A stretch of DNA of 56,776 bases. It comes from Cyanobacterium stanieri LEGE 03274 (GTDB taxonomy: Bacteria; Cyanobacteriota; Cyanobacteriia; Cyanobacteriales; Cyanobacteriaceae). The notes under the pieces were generated by a model. It made no database searches, was not told where the DNA came from, and saw nothing but the letters and a program-made list of their open reading frames with translations. Positions 34,352-41,394 of the stretch are shown piece after piece. Each line of letters opens with the position of its first letter. The stretch's first letter is position 1. Where the stretch lies: the NCBI RefSeq assembly GCF_015207825.1, contig NZ_JADEWC010000023.1, positions 1-56,776 on the forward strand, read 5' to 3'. The translations under genes were made by a program, and so were the position numbers.

Positions 34352-37300
34352 ATGCGATCGCCCCTTAACCGTTTACAAAGGAAAAAAAAAGGTCAACCAA
34401 TCCCCCTAAGAAGGATAATTATAATTCCCTTTGTGTGTCAAATCATTGGGGTAGTAAGCATCATCAGTTACGTATCCTATCGTAGCGGACAAAGGAGCGT
34501 TAACAACCTCAGTAACCAACTAATGACCAAAACCGCCGAAAAAGTAACCAACACCCTAGATCAATACCTGCAACAAGCCCAAGAAATAAACCAACTCAAC
34601 CAAAGATTAATTAACTCAGGACTTCTCGAGCCCAACAACCTCGAACAACTAGGCAAATACTTCTGGCAACAACTACAAACCCACGACTTCATTTACTTTA
34701 GCTACGGAAACACCAACCAAGAATTTGTAGGAGCCGGTCATGGAAAAATAGACAACGAAATTAGTATCATTCGCTCCCCCGAAAACAACACCATCTATCG
34801 ATACAACACAGACAACCAAGGCAATATTACCGACGAATATATCGCAGAAGACATCACCAATATTCACACCCAACCATGGTTTACCGAAGCCCAATCCCAG
34901 AAAAAACCCGTATGGACTAACCTCTATCATTGGGCAGAAAATCCCGCCGACTTATATTTAAGTGCCAGCGCCCCTATCCTTGACAATAACAACCAAATTA
35001 CAGGGGTAGTATCCGTAGATTTAAGCCTCTCCAAAATTAGTGAAGTTCTTAAGCAAATAAAAATAGGTGAAACAGGGAAAATAATTATTCTCGATTCCTC
35101 AGGCTTATTAATTGCCACCTCCCATGACCAAAAACCATTTAAACTTAACTCCCAAGGATTAGCCCAAAGAATCTTACCCTCAGAAATAGAAGATCCCCTA
35201 GTAGATTCAGCCCTAAAATTAATAGATCAATCTGTACCCATAGGATATAACCTTACCACCCTTCCAGAACAGCTTTTTTTGTATAATTCCGAGGTTTTCC
35301 TCAAAATAACCCCCTACCAAGATGACTATGGCCTAAACCTAGCTATCCTTACCATTGTTCCCACCCAAGAATTTACCAGGGAAATTCAGAATAACCTAAA
35401 TACCACCATCCTAATTTCCTTATTTACCCTCATCACCGCCACTTATCTGAGTATTCTCACCGCTAAAAAAATTAGTAAACCCCTATCACAATTACTAAAC
35501 GCCAACAAAAACTTTGCCACAGAAAACAAAATTAAATACCCCGCCAAAAACTATACCAACATTGCCGAAATCAGGACACTATGCCAATCTTTTTTTGCCA
35601 TGGCAAGTCAGATTCAACAAACCATGAGCCACAACGAAACCCGTTATCGGCAATTAGTAGAACAACAAACCGACTTCGTTATTAGATCTCAACTTATTCA
35701 GCCCAACACCAATCCAGACTGTATCATCATTTTTGGAAACAACTCCTTTTCCCACACCTTAAACCTTACCCCCCAAGAAACCATCGGTAAAAAATGGTCA
35801 GAAGTCGTCTTCCCTGAAGACATGAATCAGGTGATGAACTTAGTATTAAAAATGTCCCCCGAAAATCCAGAATTTTACATAGAAAATCGAAATATTATTA
35901 GTAACGGTGATATTATTTGGACACAATGGTTAAACCAAGGATTTTTTGACGAAACAGGCACACTGATTGAAATCCATTCCCTCGGTAGGAATATTACCAA
36001 ACTCAAAGAAACAGAAATTGCCCTCCGAGACACCCAAGAAAAATTTCATCAACTAGCCCTCTCTTGCCCCGGCATTATTTATGTTTATGTGCAATCGGTT
36101 GATGATCATCAATATTTTGAATATGTCAGTCAGGCAGTAACAGATATTTTGGAACTATCTCCCCATGAATTGTTAGAGGATATTAATAATTTTACCCAAG
36201 TATTTCACCCCGACGATATTCCCAGATTTGAAGAAGCTACATCCTATTCCCTAAAAAACTTAGAACCGATGGTTTTTGAGTTTAGGGTTATTACTCCCAG
36301 CGGTAAACTAAAATGGTTACAAGCCCACGATCGCCCCGAAAAAAGAAACAATGGCGATACCGTATGGACAGGGGTAATCATCGACATTACAGAGCAAGTG
36401 AACTCCCAAAACCGTCTCGAAAAAATTGCCGCCAACATCCCAGGCATGATTTATCAATACGTACTCAAACCCGACGGCACTTCCCATTATCCTTATATGA
36501 GCCGAGGCATTACCGATTTATTTGGTTTGCAACCTGAGGATGTATATGAAAGTGCCGATGCCCTTTTTGACTTGGTGCATCCTGAGGACCGAAATCCATT
36601 GCTTGACTCCATTATCGAATCAGCCGCCGCCATGACTATTTGGATTTTTGAGTATAGAATTTGTCCCCTAGAGAGAGAAACCATCTGGGTATTAGGTAAT
36701 GCAACCCCTCAAAAAAACATGGATGGTAGTACCACATGGTACGGTTATATCCATGATATAAGCGATCGCAAACAGGCCGAAGAAGCACTGAAAAAAAGTG
36801 AACAAACATATCATCAAATTCTTGACTCCACCTCCGACATCATTTTGGCAAAAAATACCCGTGGGGAACTTATCTGGGGAAATAAAGCCTTTCGAGATTT
36901 CTACAATATGAGTTTAGAGCAGTTAAAAGGAATTATTGATTCACCCCATAATAATCCTCAATATACCGCCCAATATATCAAAGATAATCAACTGGTTATT
37001 GATACCAAACAATCTTTAATCATTGAAGAAAAATCCATCCGTTATGATGGGGTAGAGCGTTCTTTTTCTACCATTAAATCTCCCATTTTTGACGAGCAAG
37101 GAAACGTGGTGATGATAGTTGGAGTGTCAAGGGATATTACCGAAGCAAAACAAATCGCCCTGGCCCTTGCCCAAGCCAAAGATGATGCCGAAGCCGCCAC
37201 CCGGGCAAAAAGTAGTTTTTTAGCAAACATGAGCCATGAAATTCGTACCCCTATGAATGGGGTGATTGGGGTGGCTCAACTTTTGGCGCTTTCTCCTCTT

Positions 37301-38392
37301 TCTCCTGAGCAGAGAGATTTAGTTAATACCATTGAGGAAAGTGGTAAGGTATTGTTGACTATTATTAATGATATTCTCGATTTTTCTAAAATTGAATCGG
37401 GTAAGTTAGAGTTAATACAAGAGCCTTTCTCCTTGCTTGAGTTGGTCAAATCCCTCGTTTTACTTTTTAGTAAACAGGTGAGACAAAAAAACATTAATCT
37501 TAAATATCACATAGATGATTCCGTGATTCCGCAAATGGTGGGGGATAGTTCTCGTCTTCGTCAGGTTTTTTTAAATTTGATTAGTAATGCTTTTAAGTTT
37601 ACCGCCGAGGGTTTTATTAAAATTAAAATTTACCTCCATGGTTGTTCTTCTGATGGTTTAAATCAATCTTTAATTGTCTCCATCGAAGATAGTGGCATCG
37701 GAATTAAGGGCGATCGCATCTTATCCCTTTTTACCCCTTTTACCCAAGCCGACACATCCATTAGCCGTAAATATGGCGGTACAGGGTTAGGATTAGCCAT
37801 TTGTAAAAGTTTAATTGAGCTGATGGGGGGAACAATATGGGTAGAAAGTCAGAACAAAATCGGTGGCAACCCCCCCGAATATTGGACTATGCCCCTCACC
37901 AACCACCCCGGCTCAACCTTTTATTTTACCCTTAACCTTCCCATCCATCGCCAACCCTCCATCGGCCATCCATCTAGCCCCCCGAAAAATATTACCAACC
38001 CCCAAAAAAGCTCTTCCAAGCTCAAAATTCTCCTCGCCGAAGATGATCGGGTAAATCAAAAAGTAGCCCTACTCATGCTCAAAAAAATGGGCTACAAAGC
38101 CGATATTGCCCTTAATGGTTTAGAGGTATTGGAAAAAGTCGCCCAAAAAAATTATGACCTTATCCTTATGGACTTACAAATGCCCCACATGGGCGGCATT
38201 GAAGCAACCCAAGAAATTAGAACCATGAATCGCCCCCAACCCTACATTATCGCCCTCACCGCCAACGCCCTCACCGAAGATCAACAACAATGCCAATCCG
38301 TTGGCATGAACGATTTTCTTAGTAAACCCCTACAACTTAATCAACTGCAAAGGGCGATCGAACTCATGCTACAATGTCCACCCCAAAAATAA
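34352..38392 (+). CDS. Membrane hybrid sensor histidine kinase (Cache-HAMP-PAS-HK-REC)
   Basis: A hybrid kinase of 1346 residues. The first transmembrane helix is at about residues 22-43 (RIIIIPFVCQIIGVVSIISY). A periplasmic double-Cache-like sensor with PWFTEAQSQKKPVWTNLYH and YLSASAPILDNNNQITGVVS follows, then a second helix near 350 (ISLFTLITATYLSILTAKK) and a HAMP-like segment. Four PAS/PAC domains lie at roughly 430-555, 565-690, 690-805 and 815-930. HisKA has His962 (NMSHEIRTPMNG); HATPase_c shows LISNAFKF, EDSGIGI and GGTGLGLAI. The C-terminal receiver has Asp1274 (LILMDLQMP). Cache domains bind small extracellular ligands; the ligand and output are unknown. A HIP1 octamer overlaps codons 2-4. 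Confidence 0.95.
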   Translation: MRSPLNRLQRKKKGQPIPLRRIIIIPFVCQIIGVVSIISYVSYRSGQRSVNNLSNQLMTKTAEKVTNTLDQYLQQAQEINQLNQRLINSGLLEPNNLEQLGKYFWQQLQTHDFIYFSYGNTNQEFVGAGHGKIDNEISIIRSPENNTIYRYNTDNQGNITDEYIAEDITNIHTQPWFTEAQSQKKPVWTNLYHWAENPADLYLSASAPILDNNNQITGVVSVDLSLSKISEVLKQIKIGETGKIIILDSSGLLIATSHDQKPFKLNSQGLAQRILPSEIEDPLVDSALKLIDQSVPIGYNLTTLPEQLFLYNSEVFLKITPYQDDYGLNLAILTIVPTQEFTREIQNNLNTTILISLFTLITATYLSILTAKKISKPLSQLLNANKNFATENKIKYPAKNYTNIAEIRTLCQSFFAMASQIQQTMSHNETRYRQLVEQQTDFVIRSQLIQPNTNPDCIIIFGNNSFSHTLNLTPQETIGKKWSEVVFPEDMNQVMNLVLKMSPENPEFYIENRNIISNGDIIWTQWLNQGFFDETGTLIEIHSLGRNITKLKETEIALRDTQEKFHQLALSCPGIIYVYVQSVDDHQYFEYVSQAVTDILELSPHELLEDINNFTQVFHPDDIPRFEEATSYSLKNLEPMVFEFRVITPSGKLKWLQAHDRPEKRNNGDTVWTGVIIDITEQVNSQNRLEKIAANIPGMIYQYVLKPDGTSHYPYMSRGITDLFGLQPEDVYESADALFDLVHPEDRNPLLDSIIESAAAMTIWIFEYRICPLERETIWVLGNATPQKNMDGSTTWYGYIHDISDRKQAEEALKKSEQTYHQILDSTSDIILAKNTRGELIWGNKAFRDFYNMSLEQLKGIIDSPHNNPQYTAQYIKDNQLVIDTKQSLIIEEKSIRYDGVERSFSTIKSPIFDEQGNVVMIVGVSRDITEAKQIALALAQAKDDAEAATRAKSSFLANMSHEIRTPMNGVIGVAQLLALSPLSPEQRDLVNTIEESGKVLLTIINDILDFSKIESGKLELIQEPFSLLELVKSLVLLFSKQVRQKNINLKYHIDDSVIPQMVGDSSRLRQVFLNLISNAFKFTAEGFIKIKIYLHGCSSDGLNQSLIVSIEDSGIGIKGDRILSLFTPFTQADTSISRKYGGTGLGLAICKSLIELMGGTIWVESQNKIGGNPPEYWTMPLTNHPGSTFYFTLNLPIHRQPSIGHPSSPPKNITNPQKSSSKLKILLAEDDRVNQKVALLMLKKMGYKADIALNGLEVLEKVAQKNYDLILMDLQMPHMGGIEATQEIRTMNRPQPYIIALTANALTEDQQQCQSVGMNDFLSKPLQLNQLQRAIELMLQCPPQK

Positions 38393-38403
38393 CCCCACTT
38401 CTA

Positions 38404-38432
38404 TTGACTTAAAATATAATATTCGTTATCAT
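38404..38432 (+). promoter_or_regulatory. Promoter for the rplJ-rplL operon
   Basis: TTGACT at 38404-38409 and TATCAT at 38427-38432 have an ideal 17-bp spacing, 11 bp after the upstream kinase stop codon. Transcription from about 38439 would give a leader of roughly 280 nt that includes the L10 leader and attenuator. Confidence 0.5.
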
Positions 38433-38465
38433 AATAGGTTGGAAAGTCAAAACAATATATTAATT

Positions 38466-38535
38466 TGGCTCAAGCCGAAGACAGCAGGAGCAATAATGCT
38501 TAAAAAATTCCTGCCTAGGTTGATGCAGATACTTA
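38466..38535 (+). promoter_or_regulatory. Ribosomal protein L10 leader (autoregulatory mRNA element)
   Basis: The sequence has the hallmarks of the L10 leader: GCCGAAGACAGCAGGAGC, then a loop and the pairing partner TTCCTGCCTAGGTTGATGC. The stem CAGGA/TCCTG closes it and the AAGAC-type internal loop is the kink-turn-like L10-binding feature. In many bacteria L10-L12 bound here represses rplJL translation or promotes termination. An intrinsic-terminator-like hairpin follows at 38604. Confidence 0.8.
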
Positions 38536-38603
38536 TAAAAGGTAAGATTCTTTCCCTAGAATCAAACCAACTATATTAAAAATTATCTTATAAATCATCA
38601 ACC

Positions 38604-38640
38604 AAAAACCCGGCTAGAAATAGTAAGGGTTTTTTATTTT
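38604..38640 (+). terminator. Attenuator-type terminator between the L10 leader and rplJ
   Basis: AAAAACCC pairs with GGGTTTTT around a 15-nt loop and is followed by TATTTTTAAG. It lies about 75 bp before rplJ and 70 bp after the L10 leader core. It is therefore placed to act as the regulated attenuator of this operon rather than as an end-of-gene terminator. Confidence 0.6.
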
Positions 38641-38713
38641 TAAGTCGGTTCATGGCAATGATTGAATAAAACTCAACCACTGTCCAAACCACAAAAATTA
38701 AACACCTCAGGAG

Positions 38714-39259
38714 GTGAGAACAATATCTAAATCCCTTGAAAGCAAAAAGAAAGAAGTAGCCGATCTTAAAGGTTTACTCGCTGAATCTCAACTAGCATTA
38801 GTCATCGATTATCAAGGGCTTAGTGTTGCTGAAATTAGCGATTTGCGTAATCGCCTAAGAGAAAAAGGCGGTACTTGTAAAGTGACCAAAAACACTTTAA
38901 TGGGTAAAGCCATCGAAGGAGACGCAACTTGGGAACCCATGAGTCAATTTCTCAGCGGTTCTTCCGCTTTTGTTTTAGCAGACGCAGAAAACCTCGGCGG
39001 TACAGTAAAAGCCTACCAAGCATTCCTCAAAGATCGCAAAAAAAGCGAGTGTCGTGGCGGTGTAATGGAAGGCAAAGCCCTTACCAAAGAAGAAGTAAAA
39101 GCCCTAGCTGACTTACCCACCAAAGAAGAGCTTATCGGCCAGATTGCTGGTTCTATCAATGCTATCACTGCGAAAATCGCCCGTAGCATTAACGAAGTTC
39201 CTAGCTCCTTGGCTCGTGCGGTGGATGCCGTTAAATCCCAACAAGAAGACGCAGCCTAA
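38714..39259 (+). CDS. rplJ: 50S ribosomal protein L10; start codon apparently AUA at 38723
   Basis: L10 anchors the L7/L12 stalk on the large subunit and represses its own operon through the leader. The product shows LAESQLALVIDYQGLSVAEI, LREKGGTCKVTKNTLMGKAI and the helical L12-binding C-terminus IARSINEVPSSLARAVDAV. The longest frame starts with GTG at 38714, but that codon overlaps the strong Shine-Dalgarno AGGAGG at 38709-38714 and has no site of its own. Eight bases after that AGGAGG comes an in-frame ATA at 38723. Alignment by memory with the usual cyanobacterial L10 N-terminus puts the initiator Met exactly there. No ATG, TTG or second GTG is available. A real AUA start, or an ATG changed by error, are the options. 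Confidence 0.95.
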   Translation: MRTISKSLESKKKEVADLKGLLAESQLALVIDYQGLSVAEISDLRNRLREKGGTCKVTKNTLMGKAIEGDATWEPMSQFLSGSSAFVLADAENLGGTVKAYQAFLKDRKKSECRGGVMEGKALTKEEVKALADLPTKEELIGQIAGSINAITAKIARSINEVPSSLARAVDAVKSQQEDAA

Positions 39260-39319
39260 GTTATATACTTTTGACTGTATTTTTTCTAATTAAAATAAAA
39301 TAGGAGATCAAATCTAATC

Positions 39320-39703
39320 ATGTCTGATAAAGTAGCAAATATTGTTGAAGAATTAAAAACCCTAAGTCTTTTAGAGGCTTCCGAATTAGTTAAACAAATC
39401 GAAGAAGTATTTGGCGTAAGTGCCGCCGCTCCCGTTGGTGGAATGATGATGGCCGCTCCCGCTGCAGCAGCTGGTGAAGAAGCTGAAGAAAAAACTGAAT
39501 TCGATGTTGTTCTCGAAAGTTTCGGCGATGCTAAAATGGCTGTTCTTAAAGTCGTTCGTGGTATCACTGGCTTGGGCTTAAAAGAAAGCAAAGAGTTAGT
39601 AGAATCTGCTCCTAAAGCTATTAAAGAAGGTACTAGCAAAGAAGACGCTGAAGCTATCAAGAAACAGTTAGAAGAAGCTGGTGCGAAAGTATCTATCAAA
39701 TAA
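39320..39703 (+). CDS. rplL: 50S ribosomal protein L7/L12
   Basis: L7/L12, 127 residues, forms the flexible stalk that recruits translation factors. The N-terminal dimerisation domain reads [20 protein letters not shown], an Ala/Gly/Met-rich hinge ([19 protein letters not shown]) follows, and the C-terminal factor-binding domain has [20 protein letters not shown] and the conserved [20 protein letters not shown]. Length and domains are normal. TAGGAG precedes the ATG. The gene lies 60 bp after rplJ and ends in a cluster of hairpins that close the operon. Confidence 0.98.
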   Translation: MSDKVANIVEELKTLSLLEASELVKQIEEVFGVSAAAPVGGMMMAAPAAAAGEEAEEKTEFDVVLESFGDAKMAVLKVVRGITGLGLKESKELVESAPKAIKEGTSKEDAEAIKKQLEEAGAKVSIK

Positions 39704-39711
39704 TTGATGTT

Positions 39712-39790
39712 AACGCCCTCGGGCGTTGGGCAAGGGGTAATAAGCCCCTTGTTTTATTTGGGAAGGAGGCAAACTATTTGCCTTCTTTTT
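39712..39790 (+). terminator. Tandem hairpins and terminators after rplL
   Basis: Three stem-loops follow in series: AACGCCC/GGGCGTT (39712-39727); CAAGGGG/CCCCTTG (39731-39751) followed by TTTTATTT; and GGCAAA/TTTGCC (39768-39782) followed by TTCTTTTTT. The second and third are good intrinsic terminators, giving this highly expressed operon a double stop. Confidence 0.85.
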
Positions 39791-39854
39791 TATTAAATAT
39801 TTATTCTTTCACTTTTTGTGGCAAATCCATAATATTAAAGACTTTTGGGATGAT

Positions 39855-40217
39855 TTAAGATAATTGATATTTTCCGTCTGCCTCAGGGGCATCCACACGG
39901 GGTAAACCCATGCTATAGTTAAGTACTCTAGCGTTAAGGTTATAACTAATTTCTCCTTTGCTTAATAAATCACGAATTAAATGCTCTAAATCAGAGCCAA
40001 TACGACGAAGGTTATAATCTGTTAAATCTTCACCGCTATAACTTTCCACTAGATCATCAAATTTACGATATATTTTTTGTAAAGTAACTTCATCCCAGTT
40101 AAATTCATTATCAGGATCAACATCTAAGGTTAAAACGTTATTAGAAGGTACTAGCTCGTTATTTTGTACTTCGGCTGAATAAATTCTAACGTGTCTAGTG
40201 GTAGCTTTAGTTAACAT
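39855..40217 (-). CDS. ndhM: NAD(P)H-quinone oxidoreductase subunit M
   Basis: NdhM is an oxygenic-photosynthesis-specific subunit of NDH-1, located in the cytoplasm-exposed connecting region and needed for cyclic electron flow and respiration at the thylakoid. The protein of about 120 residues begins MLTKATTRHVRIYSAEVQNN, then VPSNNVLTLDVDPDNEFNW, YNLRRIGSDLEHLIRDLL and SYNLNARVLNYSMGLPRV, all diagnostic. The longest frame begins at 40259, but the added residues are not part of the family, so the ATG at 40217 is chosen. The gene is alone between rplL and tadA. Confidence 0.96.
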   Translation of the reverse strand: MLTKATTRHVRIYSAEVQNNELVPSNNVLTLDVDPDNEFNWDEVTLQKIYRKFDDLVESYSGEDLTDYNLRRIGSDLEHLIRDLLSKGEISYNLNARVLNYSMGLPRVDAPEADGKYQLS

Positions 40218-40317
40218 AAAATTAATTACTATAGATTGTTTTATCCTAAATAATACCAAAAAACTTGGGTTTAAAGCCTTTACTATTAATTATTAATAGC
40301 TTTGGGAATTTTAGTTG

Positions 40318-40791
40318 ATGTTTGATTCCATTTATCAAAAACATTTACAATGGATGAGTAGAGCCTATGAACAAGCCCAAGAAGCGGGGCAACAAGGAGA
40401 AATACCCGTTGGGGCAATTATCGTAGATGAAAATAATCAATTAATTGCGATCGCCCATAACCGTAAAGAAAAAAAGCAAGATGCCACAGCGCACGCCGAA
40501 ATCTTAGCCATTAATCAAGCATCCCAAATTAAAAAAAATTGGCGACTAGACGGATGCACCCTCTACGTAACCCTTGAACCATGTCCCATGTGTACAGGAG
40601 CCATAATCCACAGTCGCATATCCACCCTCGTTTATGGGGTAGATGACTACAAAACAGGGGCAGTGCGCACCGTCATCAACTTACCCGATAGCCACTGCTC
40701 CAATCACGCCTTAGAAGTCATCGCAGGAATCAAAGAAAAAGACTGTAAAACCCTATTACAACAATGGTTTAAAACTAAAAGAAACCTGTAA
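40318..40791 (+). CDS. tadA: tRNA-specific adenosine deaminase
   Basis: TadA converts A34 of tRNA-Arg(ACG) to inosine. The 157-residue protein carries the zinc/proton-shuttle motif HAEILAINQ, the TLEPCPMCTGAI motif with the two cysteine ligands, and YGVDDYKTGAV near the end of the catalytic core. Length fits. The ATG at 40318 is preferred over the in-frame TTG at 40315. HIP1 at 40447 falls within the coding region. Only 58 bp separate its start from the presumed ndhM 5' extension, and the two genes are divergent, sharing a short promoter region. Confidence 0.95.
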   Translation: MFDSIYQKHLQWMSRAYEQAQEAGQQGEIPVGAIIVDENNQLIAIAHNRKEKKQDATAHAEILAINQASQIKKNWRLDGCTLYVTLEPCPMCTGAIIHSRISTLVYGVDDYKTGAVRTVINLPDSHCSNHALEVIAGIKEKDCKTLLQQWFKTKRNL

Positions 40792-40830
40792 ATTTTGCGG
40801 TTTTTCGTAAATGTTTGTTAAGGTAAAAGA

Positions 40831-40859
40831 GGTGTATAGTGAATTGTAAGCTATACACC
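40831..40859. promoter_or_regulatory. Perfect 9-bp inverted repeat between tadA and dps
   Basis: GGTGTATAG and CTATACACC are separated by 11 bp. No T-run follows, and the repeat lies 41 bp before the dps start, with TATAGT inside the left arm able to serve as a -10 element. It is well placed as an operator for dps regulation; a hairpin at the tadA 3' end is the alternative. Confidence 0.45.
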
Positions 40860-40899
40860 GTATGAAATAGCAATAATTTATTAGGAGAATCATAAATAT

Positions 40900-41385
40900 A
40901 TGGGAAACCATTTATATAGCACTCGTTTAGATTTAAGTGAAGAAGTTCGTGACAAGGTAGCCACCCTACTAAATCAAACCTTAGCCACCACCTTAGATCT
41001 CAAAACCCAAACAAAACAAGCCCATTGGAACGTAAAAGGAAAAGACTTTTATCAACTCCATAACTTTTTTGATGAAATGGCAGGGGAATTAGAAGCCTAT
41101 GTGGATATGGTAGCCGAAAGGGTGACAGCCCTTGCCTGTGTAGCCCTTGGTACAGCAAAAGTAGCTGCCGCTAACTCCATCTTAGAAGAATACCCCCTCA
41201 CCGCAGTCAAAGGAAAAGAACATTTAGAAGCCCTAGCCGATAGATATGCAGCGTATGGCGCCCATTTGAGAAAAGCCATCGAAATCACCGATGAATTAGG
41301 AGACGCAGACACCTCCGATTTATACACCGAAATTTCTCGTACCATTGATATGCGTCTCTGGTTTATTGAAGCCCATTTACACTAA
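40900..41385 (+). CDS. dps: Dps family DNA-protection / ferritin-like protein
   Basis: A Dps protein of 161 residues, a mini-ferritin that forms 12-mers, oxidises iron with peroxide and protects DNA during starvation or oxidative stress. The ferroxidase signature at the dimer interface is intact: TKQAHWNVKGKDFYQLHNFF followed by DEMAGELEAYVDMVAERV, giving the conserved His, His, Asp and Glu. The C-terminus ends in SRTIDMRLWFIEAHLH, also typical. TTAGGAG precedes the ATG at good distance. An inverted repeat just upstream may be its operator. It is transcribed alone and converges with the gene ending at 41395. Confidence 0.95.
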   Translation: MGNHLYSTRLDLSEEVRDKVATLLNQTLATTLDLKTQTKQAHWNVKGKDFYQLHNFFDEMAGELEAYVDMVAERVTALACVALGTAKVAAANSILEEYPLTAVKGKEHLEALADRYAAYGAHLRKAIEITDELGDADTSDLYTEISRTIDMRLWFIEAHLH

Positions 41386-41394
41386 GTTTAAGTT

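Noticed and set aside
38714-38716. GTG as the rplJ start codon
   Set aside because: It shares a base with the AGGAGG that should be its ribosome-binding site, and no other site lies upstream; kept only as the feature boundary because it is a conventional start codon.
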